A stretch of DNA of 64,000 nt from assembly GCF_022385335.1 (NCBI RefSeq), contig NZ_CP092431.1, positions 744,001 to 808,000 of the forward strand. Direction: 5' to 3'. The position numbers and the translations under genes were made by a program. Positions 43,950 to 52,196 of the stretch are shown piece by piece; position 1 is the first letter of the stretch; each line of letters opens with the position of its first letter. This stretch comes from Streptomyces deccanensis (lineage in GTDB: Bacteria; Actinomycetota; Actinomycetes; Streptomycetales; Streptomycetaceae). Below the pieces are notes generated by a model. The model worked only from the letters and a program-made list of their open reading frames with translations. It made no database searches and was not told where the DNA came from.

Positions 43950-44693
43950 GCCGGCACCACGTGGGGTTCTGCGGGTCGGGGACCGGATCCGGTTCGAGGG
44001 CCGGAATCAGCAGGTCATCGGGCTGGGGGGAACGGCCTCGCGGCTGCTCGGCGACAGGGGCGAGACCAGCGTCATGGCTGCTGGCTACGTGATGGCGGCC
44101 GCTGACTTCGAGGTGCTGGACCGGGGACCGGAGGCGGTCCCGGAAAGAGTCCTGCCCCCGTTCGCGCTGGTTGATGCGTTGCCGCCGTCGGCCGTCGAGC
44201 AGGCCCGCTCTGAGAACAGCACGTGGTGGAAGTCATCACCGGGCTGCCCCCCGGACGCGGTGGAGGGCACGGCTCCTCGACCGAGTACGACCCGACTTGG
44301 CGGACGCTGATGAAGCGGGAAGCTGCGAAGGTCGCTGAGCTGGCCGCGGGCGGGCAGCAGATCAGCAAGCGGACCTTTCTGCGGATGCTGCAGCGCTATG
44401 AGGCCGCGGGGTTAGGGGACTGGTGGACGACCGGTACCGGAAGCCGCCGGCTCCCCGACACCGGGAGGACGGACGAGCGCGTCGTCAAGGCTGTCACCGA
44501 GGCACTGGCCGGGCAGACGGACCTTGTGACGGGCGACCGCAAGCGGCTCATGTTGCAGGCCCAGCAAAAGAGCTTCACCTGGCACAACGACCGAGTTGAG
44601 CCGACGATTCGCCCGGATCTACACCACCATTGGTGCCCAGGACCCGCTCTACAACGATTCTGCCGACCTCGCGCAGCCCAGGCGCCCGACTGA
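43942..44693 (+). pseudogene. TnsB/Mu-type transposase, N-terminal remnant
   Basis: ATG 43942 overlaps the TnsA-like stop (ATGG...TGA). RVGDRIRFEGRNQQVIGLGG is the usual opening of Mu/TnsB-like integrases in actinomycetes. Near 44220 the frame shifts to VVEVITGLPPGRG and SKRTFLRMLQRYEAAGLGDW (HTH region), then again near 44590. The DDE catalytic domain is absent, replaced by the gene at 44694. Confidence 0.65.
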
Positions 44694-45224
44694 TCAACCT
44701 TCGGGTTTGCGATGAGCTCGCTGCCATGCCGCCTCGAAGTCATCACGGCTGATCTCCATGGCCAAATACTGCGGATCATGAAGATCGAACGGCGGGTTGA
44801 ACGGCCAGTCCTCGACACTCGACTTGACCGCACCCCCGTCGGGACCGATCTCAACCTGGCGCAACCGCCGCCCGTCCGGCCCGAGCTCCATCAAGAAGAC
44901 CTCTCCCTCCTCGGTCTCCGGCCAGCGCAAGTAGACCCGGTCCCGTCCCACCAGGACGGCGAATCCGGGCTGACCACGCTGGGCATCCCTCTGCGCGCGG
45001 AGGCTGGACAGCGGATTTGGATCCGGAGCGTCAAGGTGGACTTCCTCCAAGTCCCACGTCTCGGCACGTCTCACGGCGCCCGGGTTCGTGATCACCTCAA
45101 CTTCGGCGCAGGCACTGACAATCTCCTCGGCAGAGCCCGCCCACACCCACCACCACAGACCTCCCATGCCATAGTCATGAAGGACCAGATAGCGCGTCTT
45201 CCCGATCTCATCCAGTTGACTCAC
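44694..45224 (-). CDS. Hypothetical protein, 176 aa
   Basis: GTG 45224 gives SQLDEIGKTRYLVLHDYGMG, WWWVWAGSAEEIVSACAEVE, then VLVGRDRVYLRWPETEEGE and a final acidic region. Balanced composition and no frame damage suggest a real gene. No family recognised; a compact alpha/beta protein such as an immunity protein is possible. It ends exactly where the TnsB-like remnant is cut. Confidence 0.6.
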   Translation of the reverse strand: MSQLDEIGKTRYLVLHDYGMGGLWWWVWAGSAEEIVSACAEVEVITNPGAVRRAETWDLEEVHLDAPDPNPLSSLRAQRDAQRGQPGFAVLVGRDRVYLRWPETEEGEVFLMELGPDGRRLRQVEIGPDGGAVKSSVEDWPFNPPFDLHDPQYLAMEISRDDFEAAWQRAHRKPEG

Positions 45225-45430
45225 AGCCCGTGAGCCTACGTTGCTTCACTACCAGGCCGGTTCCTCCTGACGGTCCTGTGAGGACTCGGCTCACATCCCC
45301 CGGATTCCGCAGAAGCCAGATGCACTGAGAATCCTGAGCCGAGCGTTCTCACTCGACGGGCAACCCCGCCGCTCCAAGATCCACAGACAGGCTCAATGCG
45401 ACAGGACACGCTGGTCGCGGCTGTACCTCA
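45225..45430. other. Short intergenic region
   Basis: About 200 bp without a gene or notable structure; presumably the promoter of the 176-aa protein gene. Confidence 0.3.
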
Positions 45431-45720
45431 TTGGAGCGAAAACGTTGTGGGTGTGCCCCCGGTCGATGTGTCGGCAGGAGCACCGTGTCGTCGAGGGCAA
45501 GTCCGGGCGCCGCGAACGCCTTGGCCGCGCTGAGGTCGCTCCGCGCGGCCCGCCCGGACGGCGCGCCGATCTACGCCATCTTGGACAATCTGTCCGCCCA
45601 CAAGGGCGAGACGATCCGGCGCTGGCCCAGGAGGAACCGGGTCGAGCTGTGCTTCACGCCCACCTACGCATCCTGGGCAACCCCAATCGAGGCCCACTGC
45701 GGACCACTGCGGCAGTTCAG
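45431..45720 (+). pseudogene. IS630-family transposase, C-terminal remnant
   Basis: AANALAALRSLRAARPDGAP, IYAILDNLSAHKGETIRRW (DDE Asp) and RVELCFTPTYASWATPIEAH are the C-terminal DDE part of IS630 transposases. The start is missing, a few residues are changed, and the end runs into a dehydrogenase remnant. Confidence 0.8.
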
Positions 45721-46045
45721 GCGGGCGGGAGCGTGGCCGCCCACCGAGTCGACGGCGAGCCCGGCCCGGGCATCGCCGATCGCCTTGCGAACCTCTTCGA
45801 CCGCCGTCGCGCCGTCGAGGCGGACCATGTCCGCGCCGGCCTCGCTCAGTTCGGCGAACACGGACTCCTCCCGGACGAAGTTGATCGTCCGGAATCCGCA
45901 GGCCTTCGCCAGGGCGATCAGGGAACGTCCGTCGCCGGAGTTCGCGGCGTTCTGCACGATCCAGTCCCCGGGCCTCAGGTCGGCGTACTCGCTCAGGATC
46001 AGACCGGCCGTGGGCGGATTGCTGCCCAGCATCGAGAACTGGTTG
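45720..46045 (-). pseudogene. Zinc-type dehydrogenase, internal remnant (MECR-like)
   Basis: On minus, NPPTAGLILSEYADLRPGDW, IVQNAANSGDGRSLIALAKA, FVREESVFAELSEAGADMVR and LAVDSVGG follow the order of the cofactor domain of trans-2-enoyl-CoA reductase/quinone-reductase-like MDR proteins. Both ends are missing: IS630 sequence on one side, an NTF2-like remnant on the other. Confidence 0.65.
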
Positions 46046-46054
46046 CGCCGTACT

Positions 46055-46291
46055 TCACCACGATGCGGTCGCAACTTCGCGCCCGGCAAGAGCGAGGCCG
46101 TGCCGGAGCGCGTCATCGTCGATGGCGGTGACGTGGTGCTGCTGGCGGTCTTCACGCACACCGTCGCGGCCAACGGCACGGAGTTCAGCACACTCACGGC
46201 CTTGCACCTGGCGGTCGAGTACGGCCGGATCGTTCGCATGCACCTGTACGAGGACACCCTGACCGTCGCCGAGGCGTTCAACGCCGGCTGA
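46055..46291 (+). pseudogene. SnoaL/NTF2-like protein, C-terminal remnant
   Basis: PERVIVDGGDVVLLAVFTHT, FSTLTALHLAVEYGRIVRMH and LYEDTLTVAEAFNAG form the last strands of an NTF2-like protein. No start is present; upstream sequence belongs to the dehydrogenase remnant. It is followed after about 50 bp by the flavodoxin-like start. Confidence 0.65.
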
Positions 46292-46339
46292 GAGCGGCTC
46301 CCGCGCGGTCGGACATGCAAATCCGAAGGAGCAAGTAAC

Positions 46340-46600
46340 GTGACCACCCCCGTCGTTTCCATCGCCTACCACTCCGGCTTCGGCCGCACCTCCGGCCTCG
46401 CCGAGGCCGTCCGCGATGGGGTGACCACCACCGGCGCCACCGCCCACCTGATCAACGTCGAGGAGATCTCCGAGGAGCAGTGGACCCTGCTCGACGTCTC
46501 GGACGCGATCATCTTCGGCTCGCCCACCTACACGGGCACCGCCTCCGCCGTCTTCCACGCCTTCGCCGAGGCCAGCTCCAAGCGCTGGTTCAACCAGTAT
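46340..46600 (+). pseudogene. Flavodoxin-family NAD(P)H oxidoreductase, truncated
   Basis: GTG 46340 has AAGGAG eight bases upstream. VSIAYHSGFGRTSGLAEAVR is an FMN phosphate-binding loop, and IIFGSPTYTGTASAVFHAFA is the WrbA-like second FMN segment. After residue 87 the sequence changes abruptly to WD40-type DNA in another frame. Only half of the usual 200 residues remain, so no flavin fold is expected. Confidence 0.75.
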
Positions 46601-47013
46601 GGGTCGCCCTGTGGGACGGCGACCTGCGCCGCCGCGCCGGTGTCCTGCGCAACGTCTTCCCGGCCCCCCTCGGCGCCACACCGGAGGCGGTCAGCGCCCT
46701 CGCCCTCAGCCCCGACGGCCACACCCTCGCCGTCGGCGGCGACGCCGGCACCATCCAGCTCTGGGACACCACCACCCAACAGCCCCTCGGCGGCCCGCTC
46801 CCCACCCCCGGCGAGCCCATCGACTCCCTCGCCTTCAGCCCCGACAACACCACCCTCTACGCCGGCGGCGGCCACGTCCCTCTTCACCGCCACCCCGTCG
46901 ACCCCACCCGCGCCATCGCCCACGTCTGCGCCCGTGCCGGGAACGAAAACCTGACGAGGAGCGAGTGGGACACGTACGTACCGGACGCGCCGTACAGAAG
47001 GGCGTGCGACTAG
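46601..47013 (+). pseudogene. WD40-repeat protein, C-terminal remnant
   Basis: VSALALSPDGHTLAVGGDAG and TIQLWDTTTQQPLGGPLPTP, then LAFSPDNTTLYAGGG, are WD40 blades. The end NLTRSEWDTYVPDAPYRRAC is typical of the last residues of large actinomycete WD40 proteins. No start is present; the upstream portion was replaced by the flavodoxin half. Confidence 0.8.
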
Positions 47014-47738
47014 TGTGATCACAACTGAAGACAGTCCCTGGTGCTGGGGTAGCGGCCTTCGGAGTTGGCATGACTACCTCTCCTTGTCAGACCGCCTCGC
47101 ACATCACGATCCTCAACAGGACCGTCGAACATCTCTTCCGCATAGCCGTCGCCGCTGACGGCCTGGACGACGGTCACTGCAGGCCGGGGGCGGGCAAGCA
47201 TGCCGAATCCCGCGCCCACGCGAGTGGCGGTCGCGCCCACCACGGCGCCTATTCAACCGTCCAGGACAAGGCCGAAGCAGCCCCCGCTACTCAGCATGCA
47301 CACCAGCAACGCGACGGTCATCACGTACACACGGGTGCCGAGCGGGAAGGTCATGGCCTGCAGTGAGCCACTCGGGTAGCGGACAGGCCAGGTGGAAGGG
47401 ATGGGACGTGACATGGACGCTGCCGGAGCCGATGCTGACCCCGCCAGTTCCCAGGCCCGATCTGCCGCCGGGCTTTGCCGGAGAGCCGAAAGTCGACAGC
47501 CACCGAGCTGTGCTGTTGCGGATCGAGGACGGGGCGCGGCTTCAGTCGCGGAGCGGCCGCGGGTCATCGCGTTCCGGACGGTCCTGGCCATGGATGCGTC
47601 TGCAGCCTTGGCCTACTGGGCGGCGAGGCCGTTCACCACCTCCGCCCCGTGCTCGTCGGCGAGCAGGTCGCTACGGGCTCGCCGGCACAAGGCGGCCCGA
47701 ACGCGGGAGACCGCCACGGGCTGAGGCTGGCTTATCGA
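47014..47738. other. Region with decayed genes, including a DNA-ligase fragment
   Basis: About 720 bp. At 47408-47530 on plus, WTLPEPMLTPPVPRPDLPPG and FAGEPKVDSHRA match the N-terminus of LigD-like ATP-dependent DNA ligases, but the catalytic Lys region reads KVDSH instead of KWDGY. On minus near 47350 TFPLGTRVYVMTVALLVCML could be a small membrane peptide. No intact gene. Confidence 0.45.
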
Positions 47739-48215
47739 TCAGGACTGGCTGGGACTGTCCAGGCGTTCCGTCGGCCCGCCGAAAGGCAGGACGAGGGTCC
47801 GTGTCGCCAGGAGCCAAGAGCCGTCGATCTTGCGGAAGGTGTCCTGGTAGTGACCGATGTTCGCCGGCAGCCGGGGCGCCACCAGTGCTCCCTCGGTATA
47901 ACCGTCGACTCGGTAGGTCGCGAAGTAGGTGGTCGCTGCGGCAGTGTCCGGCGAGTCGACCGTGACCAGGATGTTCGTGCACATGCGCCGGGACAACCGG
48001 TCCACTGGTCGAGAGCCGAAGTACTCGCGCAGAGCTTCCCTGCCTTCGATCCGCCGCTGGTCATACGGCCATTCCCATACTCCGTCGGGCGTGAAGAGGT
48101 CGGAGACCGTGCTCGGCTCACCGAGGTCGAGCCGACGGACCAGTTCCAAGATCAAACGTTCACAGGCTCGTTCCGCGAGGAGACGCTCCATCGGGTCAAG
48201 ATCACCGGTAGTCAT
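47739..48215 (-). CDS. SnoaL/NTF2-like protein, 158 aa
   Basis: ERLILELVRRLDLGEPSTVS, DLFTPDGVWEWPYDQRRIEG, REALREYF and later HYQDTFRKIDGSWLLATR match the SnoaL-like cone fold (dehydratase/isomerase-like or simply ligand-binding). ATG 48215 has AGGAA six bases upstream; the ATG at 48221 would sit too close to it. Gene looks intact and isolated. Ligand unknown. Confidence 0.8.
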   Translation of the reverse strand: MTTGDLDPMERLLAERACERLILELVRRLDLGEPSTVSDLFTPDGVWEWPYDQRRIEGREALREYFGSRPVDRLSRRMCTNILVTVDSPDTAAATTYFATYRVDGYTEGALVAPRLPANIGHYQDTFRKIDGSWLLATRTLVLPFGGPTERLDSPSQS

Positions 48216-48388
48216 CTCCATTTCCTACCAGTCCTACCTGCGCGTCCACGACACCTTTACCTGGTCCGAACGGTCGCCAGCTCCGTGAATGGCTTCCTGG
48301 CCCGAACCGCCTCCCGAGGCGTGGCGCGCTTCAGTGGAAGGCTGGGTATGCGGTGGTGCGAGGCGGGATGAGTCGAGGGAGGCGGAAA

Positions 48389-49075
48389 GTGGAGTGGGAT
48401 CGGTTCGCGCAGCAGATGGCATCGATGGCGCGTGATCTGCTGGCGCAGGATTCGGTGGCCACCACGCTGGAGCGGATCACCGCCTCGGCGACCGAGCTGG
48501 TCGAGGGCTGCGACGCGGCCGGCATCCTGGTGCTGCACGACCGCCGCTTGGAAACTCTCGCCCCCAGCGACCAGTTGGTCATCGACAGCGACCGGCTTCA
48601 GGATTGGTTGGGGGAGGGTCCCTGCTTCGATGCCGCCCACAGCTCCCACGGCGAGCGGGTCTTCCGGATCCACGACCTCACCGCGGAACAGCAGCGCTGG
48701 CCCACCTACGCCCCCCAGGCCCACAATCTCGGGGTCGGCAGCATGATGGGCTTCCTGCTCTACACCGACGACGAAGACCTCGGCACCCTGAACCTCTACT
48801 CCCGCACCCCCGGCGCGTTCACCGCGGTCAGCGAGACGGCCGGGCTGCTGCTGGCCTCCCACGCCGCGGTCGCCTTCTCCGCCGCCCGCACCCACGCTCA
48901 GATGCAACATGCCATCACCACCCGCCACACCATCGGCGAAGCCATGGGCATCCTCATGGGTGCCCGCCACCTCACCGAAGAACAAGCCTTCGACGTCCTG
49001 CGCCGGTACTCCCAGGAAAACAACATCAAACTCCGCGACGTCGCCGGCCTCGTCCGCGAACGAGGCGCTCTCTGA
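48389..49075 (+). CDS. GAF and ANTAR domain RNA-binding regulator
   Basis: The N-terminal GAF-like domain (LVEGCDAAGILVLHDRRLET, GEGPCFDAAHSS) is followed by ANTAR at about residues 165-225 (ITTRHTIGEAMGILMGARHL, TEEQAFDVLRRYSQENNIKL). ANTAR proteins bind hairpins in nascent RNA and act as antiterminators; the GAF domain would sense a ligand or redox state. GTG 48389 is preferred because GGGAGG lies six to seven bases upstream; an ATG at 48368 is possible. Isolated between decayed regions; targets unknown. Confidence 0.9.
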   Translation: MEWDRFAQQMASMARDLLAQDSVATTLERITASATELVEGCDAAGILVLHDRRLETLAPSDQLVIDSDRLQDWLGEGPCFDAAHSSHGERVFRIHDLTAEQQRWPTYAPQAHNLGVGSMMGFLLYTDDEDLGTLNLYSRTPGAFTAVSETAGLLLASHAAVAFSAARTHAQMQHAITTRHTIGEAMGILMGARHLTEEQAFDVLRRYSQENNIKLRDVAGLVRERGAL

Positions 49076-49676
49076 CCCGCGTCCGTGAGCTGCGTTTCCT
49101 CACGGGCCTGACGCAAAACCGGCCCCGCCGTGGCAAGTCACCCGGCCGGTCGATGACCCGATGGGAACCATGGCGCGTGATGTGGACGCCGGAGCCGATG
49201 CCGGCGCCCCATTTTGTCTGAGCCTGCTCTGCTGCCAGGTTGGGCCAGCAAACCGAAATGCTTGGTCGGCAACGACCTTGACCTCGGAGGCCGGGGCCGC
49301 GCAGGACGCCGCGGTCAGCGCCTCCGCCACCCGCCGCCGCGGCTGAGGGCTGTTCGGCGAACTGCCGGAGGAACTCGGCGAGCCTCAGCGCGGTGTAGCC
49401 GAGGCAGGTGCGGGTGTCGATAACCTTGCCGCGGGTCGGGGCGGGCCTTTTCCAGCTGGTGGTTCATGGACCGTTCGACGGTGCGCTGGCAGTTGCGCAG
49501 CATCTGCGCACCCGCGCTCTTGGGCGCCGGACGTATGAACGCCTTGCACCGCGGCTTCCAGGCGTCTGCGAACAGGGTGGCCGTCACCCTCTCCTACTCT
49601 TCGTTGTCGTTGTCGACGATGTCGGTGACAGTGCCCTGGCTGCTGAGGTCTGGCTGCCTCTCCGGACGGCCGGGCC
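49076..49676. other. Degraded region with a second DNA-ligase fragment
   Basis: About 600 bp. At 49178-49280 on plus, MWTPEPMPAPHF then VSEPALLPGWASKPKC echo the N-terminus of ATP-dependent DNA ligases, more decayed than the fragment at 47408. The rest has only antisense-like frames. Confidence 0.4.
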
Positions 49677-50116
49677 TCAGGCTCCTGTCGACGCCAGCCT
49701 CTCGAACAACGTCTCCACAGCCACAGTCGCCTGGGGGCCGCTGACGCCCTTGATCTCGTACAACCGGAGCAGTATGTCCCGGAGTTGCTCGGTCGTCCTG
49801 GTCCTGACCTTGCCCAGGACCGATGCGCTGCCCGCGATGATGCGCGCCTCCTGTAGCTCCCGGATCGCGACGAGGCGCTCGCCGGAGTCGCCCGTCCAGG
49901 CCGACGAGTCGACCATGACGAAGGCCAGGACCCCGCTGCCGACCGCAGCCGGGTCCACTTCGACTGCCGTGATGCGGATCACCCCCGGCTCACACAGCTT
50001 GCGCACCCGCTCATGGGTGGCGCCAGCGGAGAGCCCTACCGTCTTGCCCAGCGCGGCGTATGCCTGTGTGGCGTCTTCTTGCAAACCGGAACGCAGGAGT
50101 CGGTCCTGGCTCAGCG
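49677..50116 (-). pseudogene. Lrp/AsnC-family regulator without a start
   Basis: LQEDATQAYAALGKTVGLSA, GATHERVRKLCEPGVIRITA is the AsnC HTH; AFVMVDSSAWTGDSGERLVA and ELQEARIIAGSASVLGKVRT form the RAM domain. The first residues are missing: upstream in frame is the 3' end of the 171-aa protein gene, and there is no start codon. Cannot be translated normally unless from an internal codon. Confidence 0.75.
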
Positions 50117-50626
50117 GGTCCGGGCCCCGGTGGGGTTGGCTAGCGGGGCGGGAGTGGTGCGTGGGGCATGGCTGACCGTGCGCTTGGGCGTGAAGGTCAC
50201 CTCGGCGCCGGGGAACCAGACGGCGGTGTACCGCTCGATGGCGTCGCGCAACCCGGTGGTGACGGCTCCCTCCCACGGGGGCCGCCCGGGGCGGCAGTAC
50301 GTGTCGAAGGTGCCGTACCGCTTGGTGTTGGGCCGCGTATTGGTCGCTTCGTCACGGCGGTGGAAGGTGCCGTGCTCCACGAAGCCGAGGGTGACCGCGT
50401 CGATCTCGCCCCGGTCCGGGTGGAGGACCGCCAGGCGCAGGCCGCCATAGGTGTCCGCGTGGATGGTGCCGCTGAAGTCGACCCGCAGTCGCAGGGGCAT
50501 ACCCGGGATCGGGGTGGCGAAGTACGTGTTGCCCACGACGGTGTGGACTCTGAACGGGAGGCACAGTTCGGCGAAGAACTCAGAGGCTTGGAGGGACACG
50601 AAGGGAGGTCTCCGGTAGGGGGCCAT
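50111..50626 (-). CDS. Hypothetical protein, 171 aa
   Basis: The ATG at 50626 opens MAPYRRPPFVSLQASEFFAE; later segments are VGNTYFATPIPGMPLRLRVD and RLAVLHPDRGEIDAVTLGFV, an all-beta-looking domain. The C-terminus (AVWFPGAEVTFTPKRTVSHA) is basic. No family recognised, but composition fits a real actinomycete gene. It lies just downstream of the DUF317 gene. Its last bases overlap the Lrp remnant. Confidence 0.6.
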   Translation of the reverse strand: MAPYRRPPFVSLQASEFFAELCLPFRVHTVVGNTYFATPIPGMPLRLRVDFSGTIHADTYGGLRLAVLHPDRGEIDAVTLGFVEHGTFHRRDEATNTRPNTKRYGTFDTYCRPGRPPWEGAVTTGLRDAIERYTAVWFPGAEVTFTPKRTVSHAPRTTPAPLANPTGARTR

Positions 50627-50633
50627 GCTTGAG

Positions 50634-51494
50634 CTATCGGCGTGGGCCGGGCGAGGCAGGCCGGGTCGTTGTGCTCCAGCGCGGCACGCTGGTGGCGGGG
50701 AGCACTGCCGTCCGGCGGGAGGCCACGGCTCGCCGTACGTCGAGCGGAGTCGGGGCCGGGGGCGCGGGCGGCGTGACGAGGGTCAGCTGTGCGGCCTCGC
50801 GTAGTCCAGGGAGCATTGAATCCCTCCAGCGTGGCAGGGGCGCCGGGTCACACACGCTCTCGGTGATGGCCTTCACCAACGGTATGGGGGTGTGGGTGGT
50901 GGCGGTGGCGTACCAGCGGGCGTAGCCGCTCTTCGGTCCGCCCCACAGGTGCCATCGGGCCTGAAGGGTGGTGAGTTCCTTCTCGGGATCGAGGTGGCCG
51001 GTGGTGTATGCGCAGGCTGCCATCCCGTCCGGGGGCTGCAGCTCCACGACGTCCCGGCGCGGGGGTTGGAATTTCCAGCCGTTCTTGATCAGTGGGACGA
51101 CGGCGTCGAAGGCGCCGAGTTCGGGGTCCTTGAGGTCGGGCTCGGCGAGGTAGACGTCGGGGCCTGCGGCGTATGCCTGGGCGCGACCGATTCGGACCAC
51201 CCGCCTGGGGCGTCTCCTTCAACGACACCACCCCGACCGAGTTCGTCACCGCCTTCACCACCGCCCTCGGTAGGCGTTAATCCGCCACAGTCCGTCGTCG
51301 TCTCCCTCGGGCAAGAAGCCGAGCCGCACGCGGCGGTCGGGAGCGGTGACGTAGGCGCTACCGAGGTCGTCATGGCGCAGGTCGAAGCCGAGCGTGAGCA
51401 GCGGCTCCAGCGCGGGGTCTCCCACTGCGGTGCTGTCGGCGAGGTAGCGGGGGGAGACGTAGACGTCGCCGTCGATCTCTTCGGAGTCGGGCAC
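50634..51494 (-). pseudogene. DUF317-domain gene with an internal 90-bp inversion
   Basis: From GTG 51494 the N-terminal part (GDVYVSPRYLADSTAVGDPA, GFLPEGDDDGLWRINAYRG) breaks at about 51270. The C-terminal part resumes at about 51180 (AYAAGPDVYLAEPDLKDPEL). The missing middle is present on the opposite strand at 51182-51270: RDRFGPPAWGVSFNDTTPTE, FVTAFTTAL. Flipping that segment restores one continuous frame and a DUF317-type W...F..TP.E.V.AF pattern. As read, the protein is broken. It lies just after the HAD gene, whose stop is in the same frame. Confidence 0.75.
51182..51270 (+). other. Inverted internal segment of the DUF317 gene
   Basis: The plus-strand reading RDRFGPPAWGVSFNDTTPTE then FVTAFTTAL belongs, reverse-complemented, in the surrounding minus-strand gene. 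Left junction GCCTGGG/CGCGACC, right junction CCCTCG/GTAGGCG. Only 2-3 bp of inverted similarity exist at the ends. Confidence 0.7.
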
Positions 51495-51542
51495 GAGAGT
51501 CCAGAGGGTGTCGGGCTGGGCGGTGAGCGGCGCGGTGCGGGA

Positions 51543-52196
51543 TCAGGAACCGGTGCGCTCGGCGAGGGTGGGCCGCAACTGCTCAGCCAGGGCCGCGGGT
51601 CGGCCGGTGTAGTGCAGGGTGCGTAGGCCCAGCTCGGCTGCGGCAAGGCAGTTGTCCTCGCGGTCGTCGACGAACAGCACCCGGCCGGGGTCGGTGACGC
51701 CGGTGGCGGTTAGGGCGTGTTCGTACGCGGCCGGATGCGGCTTGCACAGGCTCAGACGGGCCGAGTACAGGGCGTCGGTCATCAGGTCGCGCCGCCAGTC
51801 GGTGGCGTCCAGGACGTTGCTGAGGTGGGCGGGCGCGTTGGAGAGCAGCACCATCGGCAGCCTGGCGGCGCGGGCGCGGTACAAGAGGTCGAGGACGTGT
51901 GGGTCAGTGCGGGTCCACATGGCGGCGTCGGCATCGCGCAGGGTGCGCAGCCACCGCGGGCCAGGGTGGTGTCCGAGCACGTTGGCCCAGTACGCGAGGT
52001 CGCTCAGTTCGCCCGCGTCGTACCTCTCACGGGCACTCCAGAAGGCGTCCTGGAAGGAGGTGAGCTGTCCAGCGGGCCATTCGGCAAGGTCGGCGAGCCG
52101 GGTCCACATGGCAGTACCGGGCTGCAATCCGAGGACCCCGTTGTAGTCGAGGATCACGGCGTCCACCCCGGTCGGGGAGGCGGAAGTGCGGGTCAC
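51543..52196 (-). CDS. HAD-superfamily protein, 217 aa
   Basis: HAD core: motif I AVILDYNGVLG, motif II VLLSNAP, motif III Lys in LCKPHPAAYEHAL and motif IV VLFVDDREDNCLAA. Motif I has Asn where phosphatases have the second Asp, as in some HAD proteins related to the N-domain of epoxide hydrolase, so classic phosphatase activity is doubtful. GTG 52196 overlaps the stop of the MFS gene (GTGA). It is the last gene of the ATP-grasp cluster. Confidence 0.8.
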   Translation of the reverse strand: MTRTSASPTGVDAVILDYNGVLGLQPGTAMWTRLADLAEWPAGQLTSFQDAFWSARERYDAGELSDLAYWANVLGHHPGPRWLRTLRDADAAMWTRTDPHVLDLLYRARAARLPMVLLSNAPAHLSNVLDATDWRRDLMTDALYSARLSLCKPHPAAYEHALTATGVTDPGRVLFVDDREDNCLAAAELGLRTLHYTGRPAALAEQLRPTLAERTGS

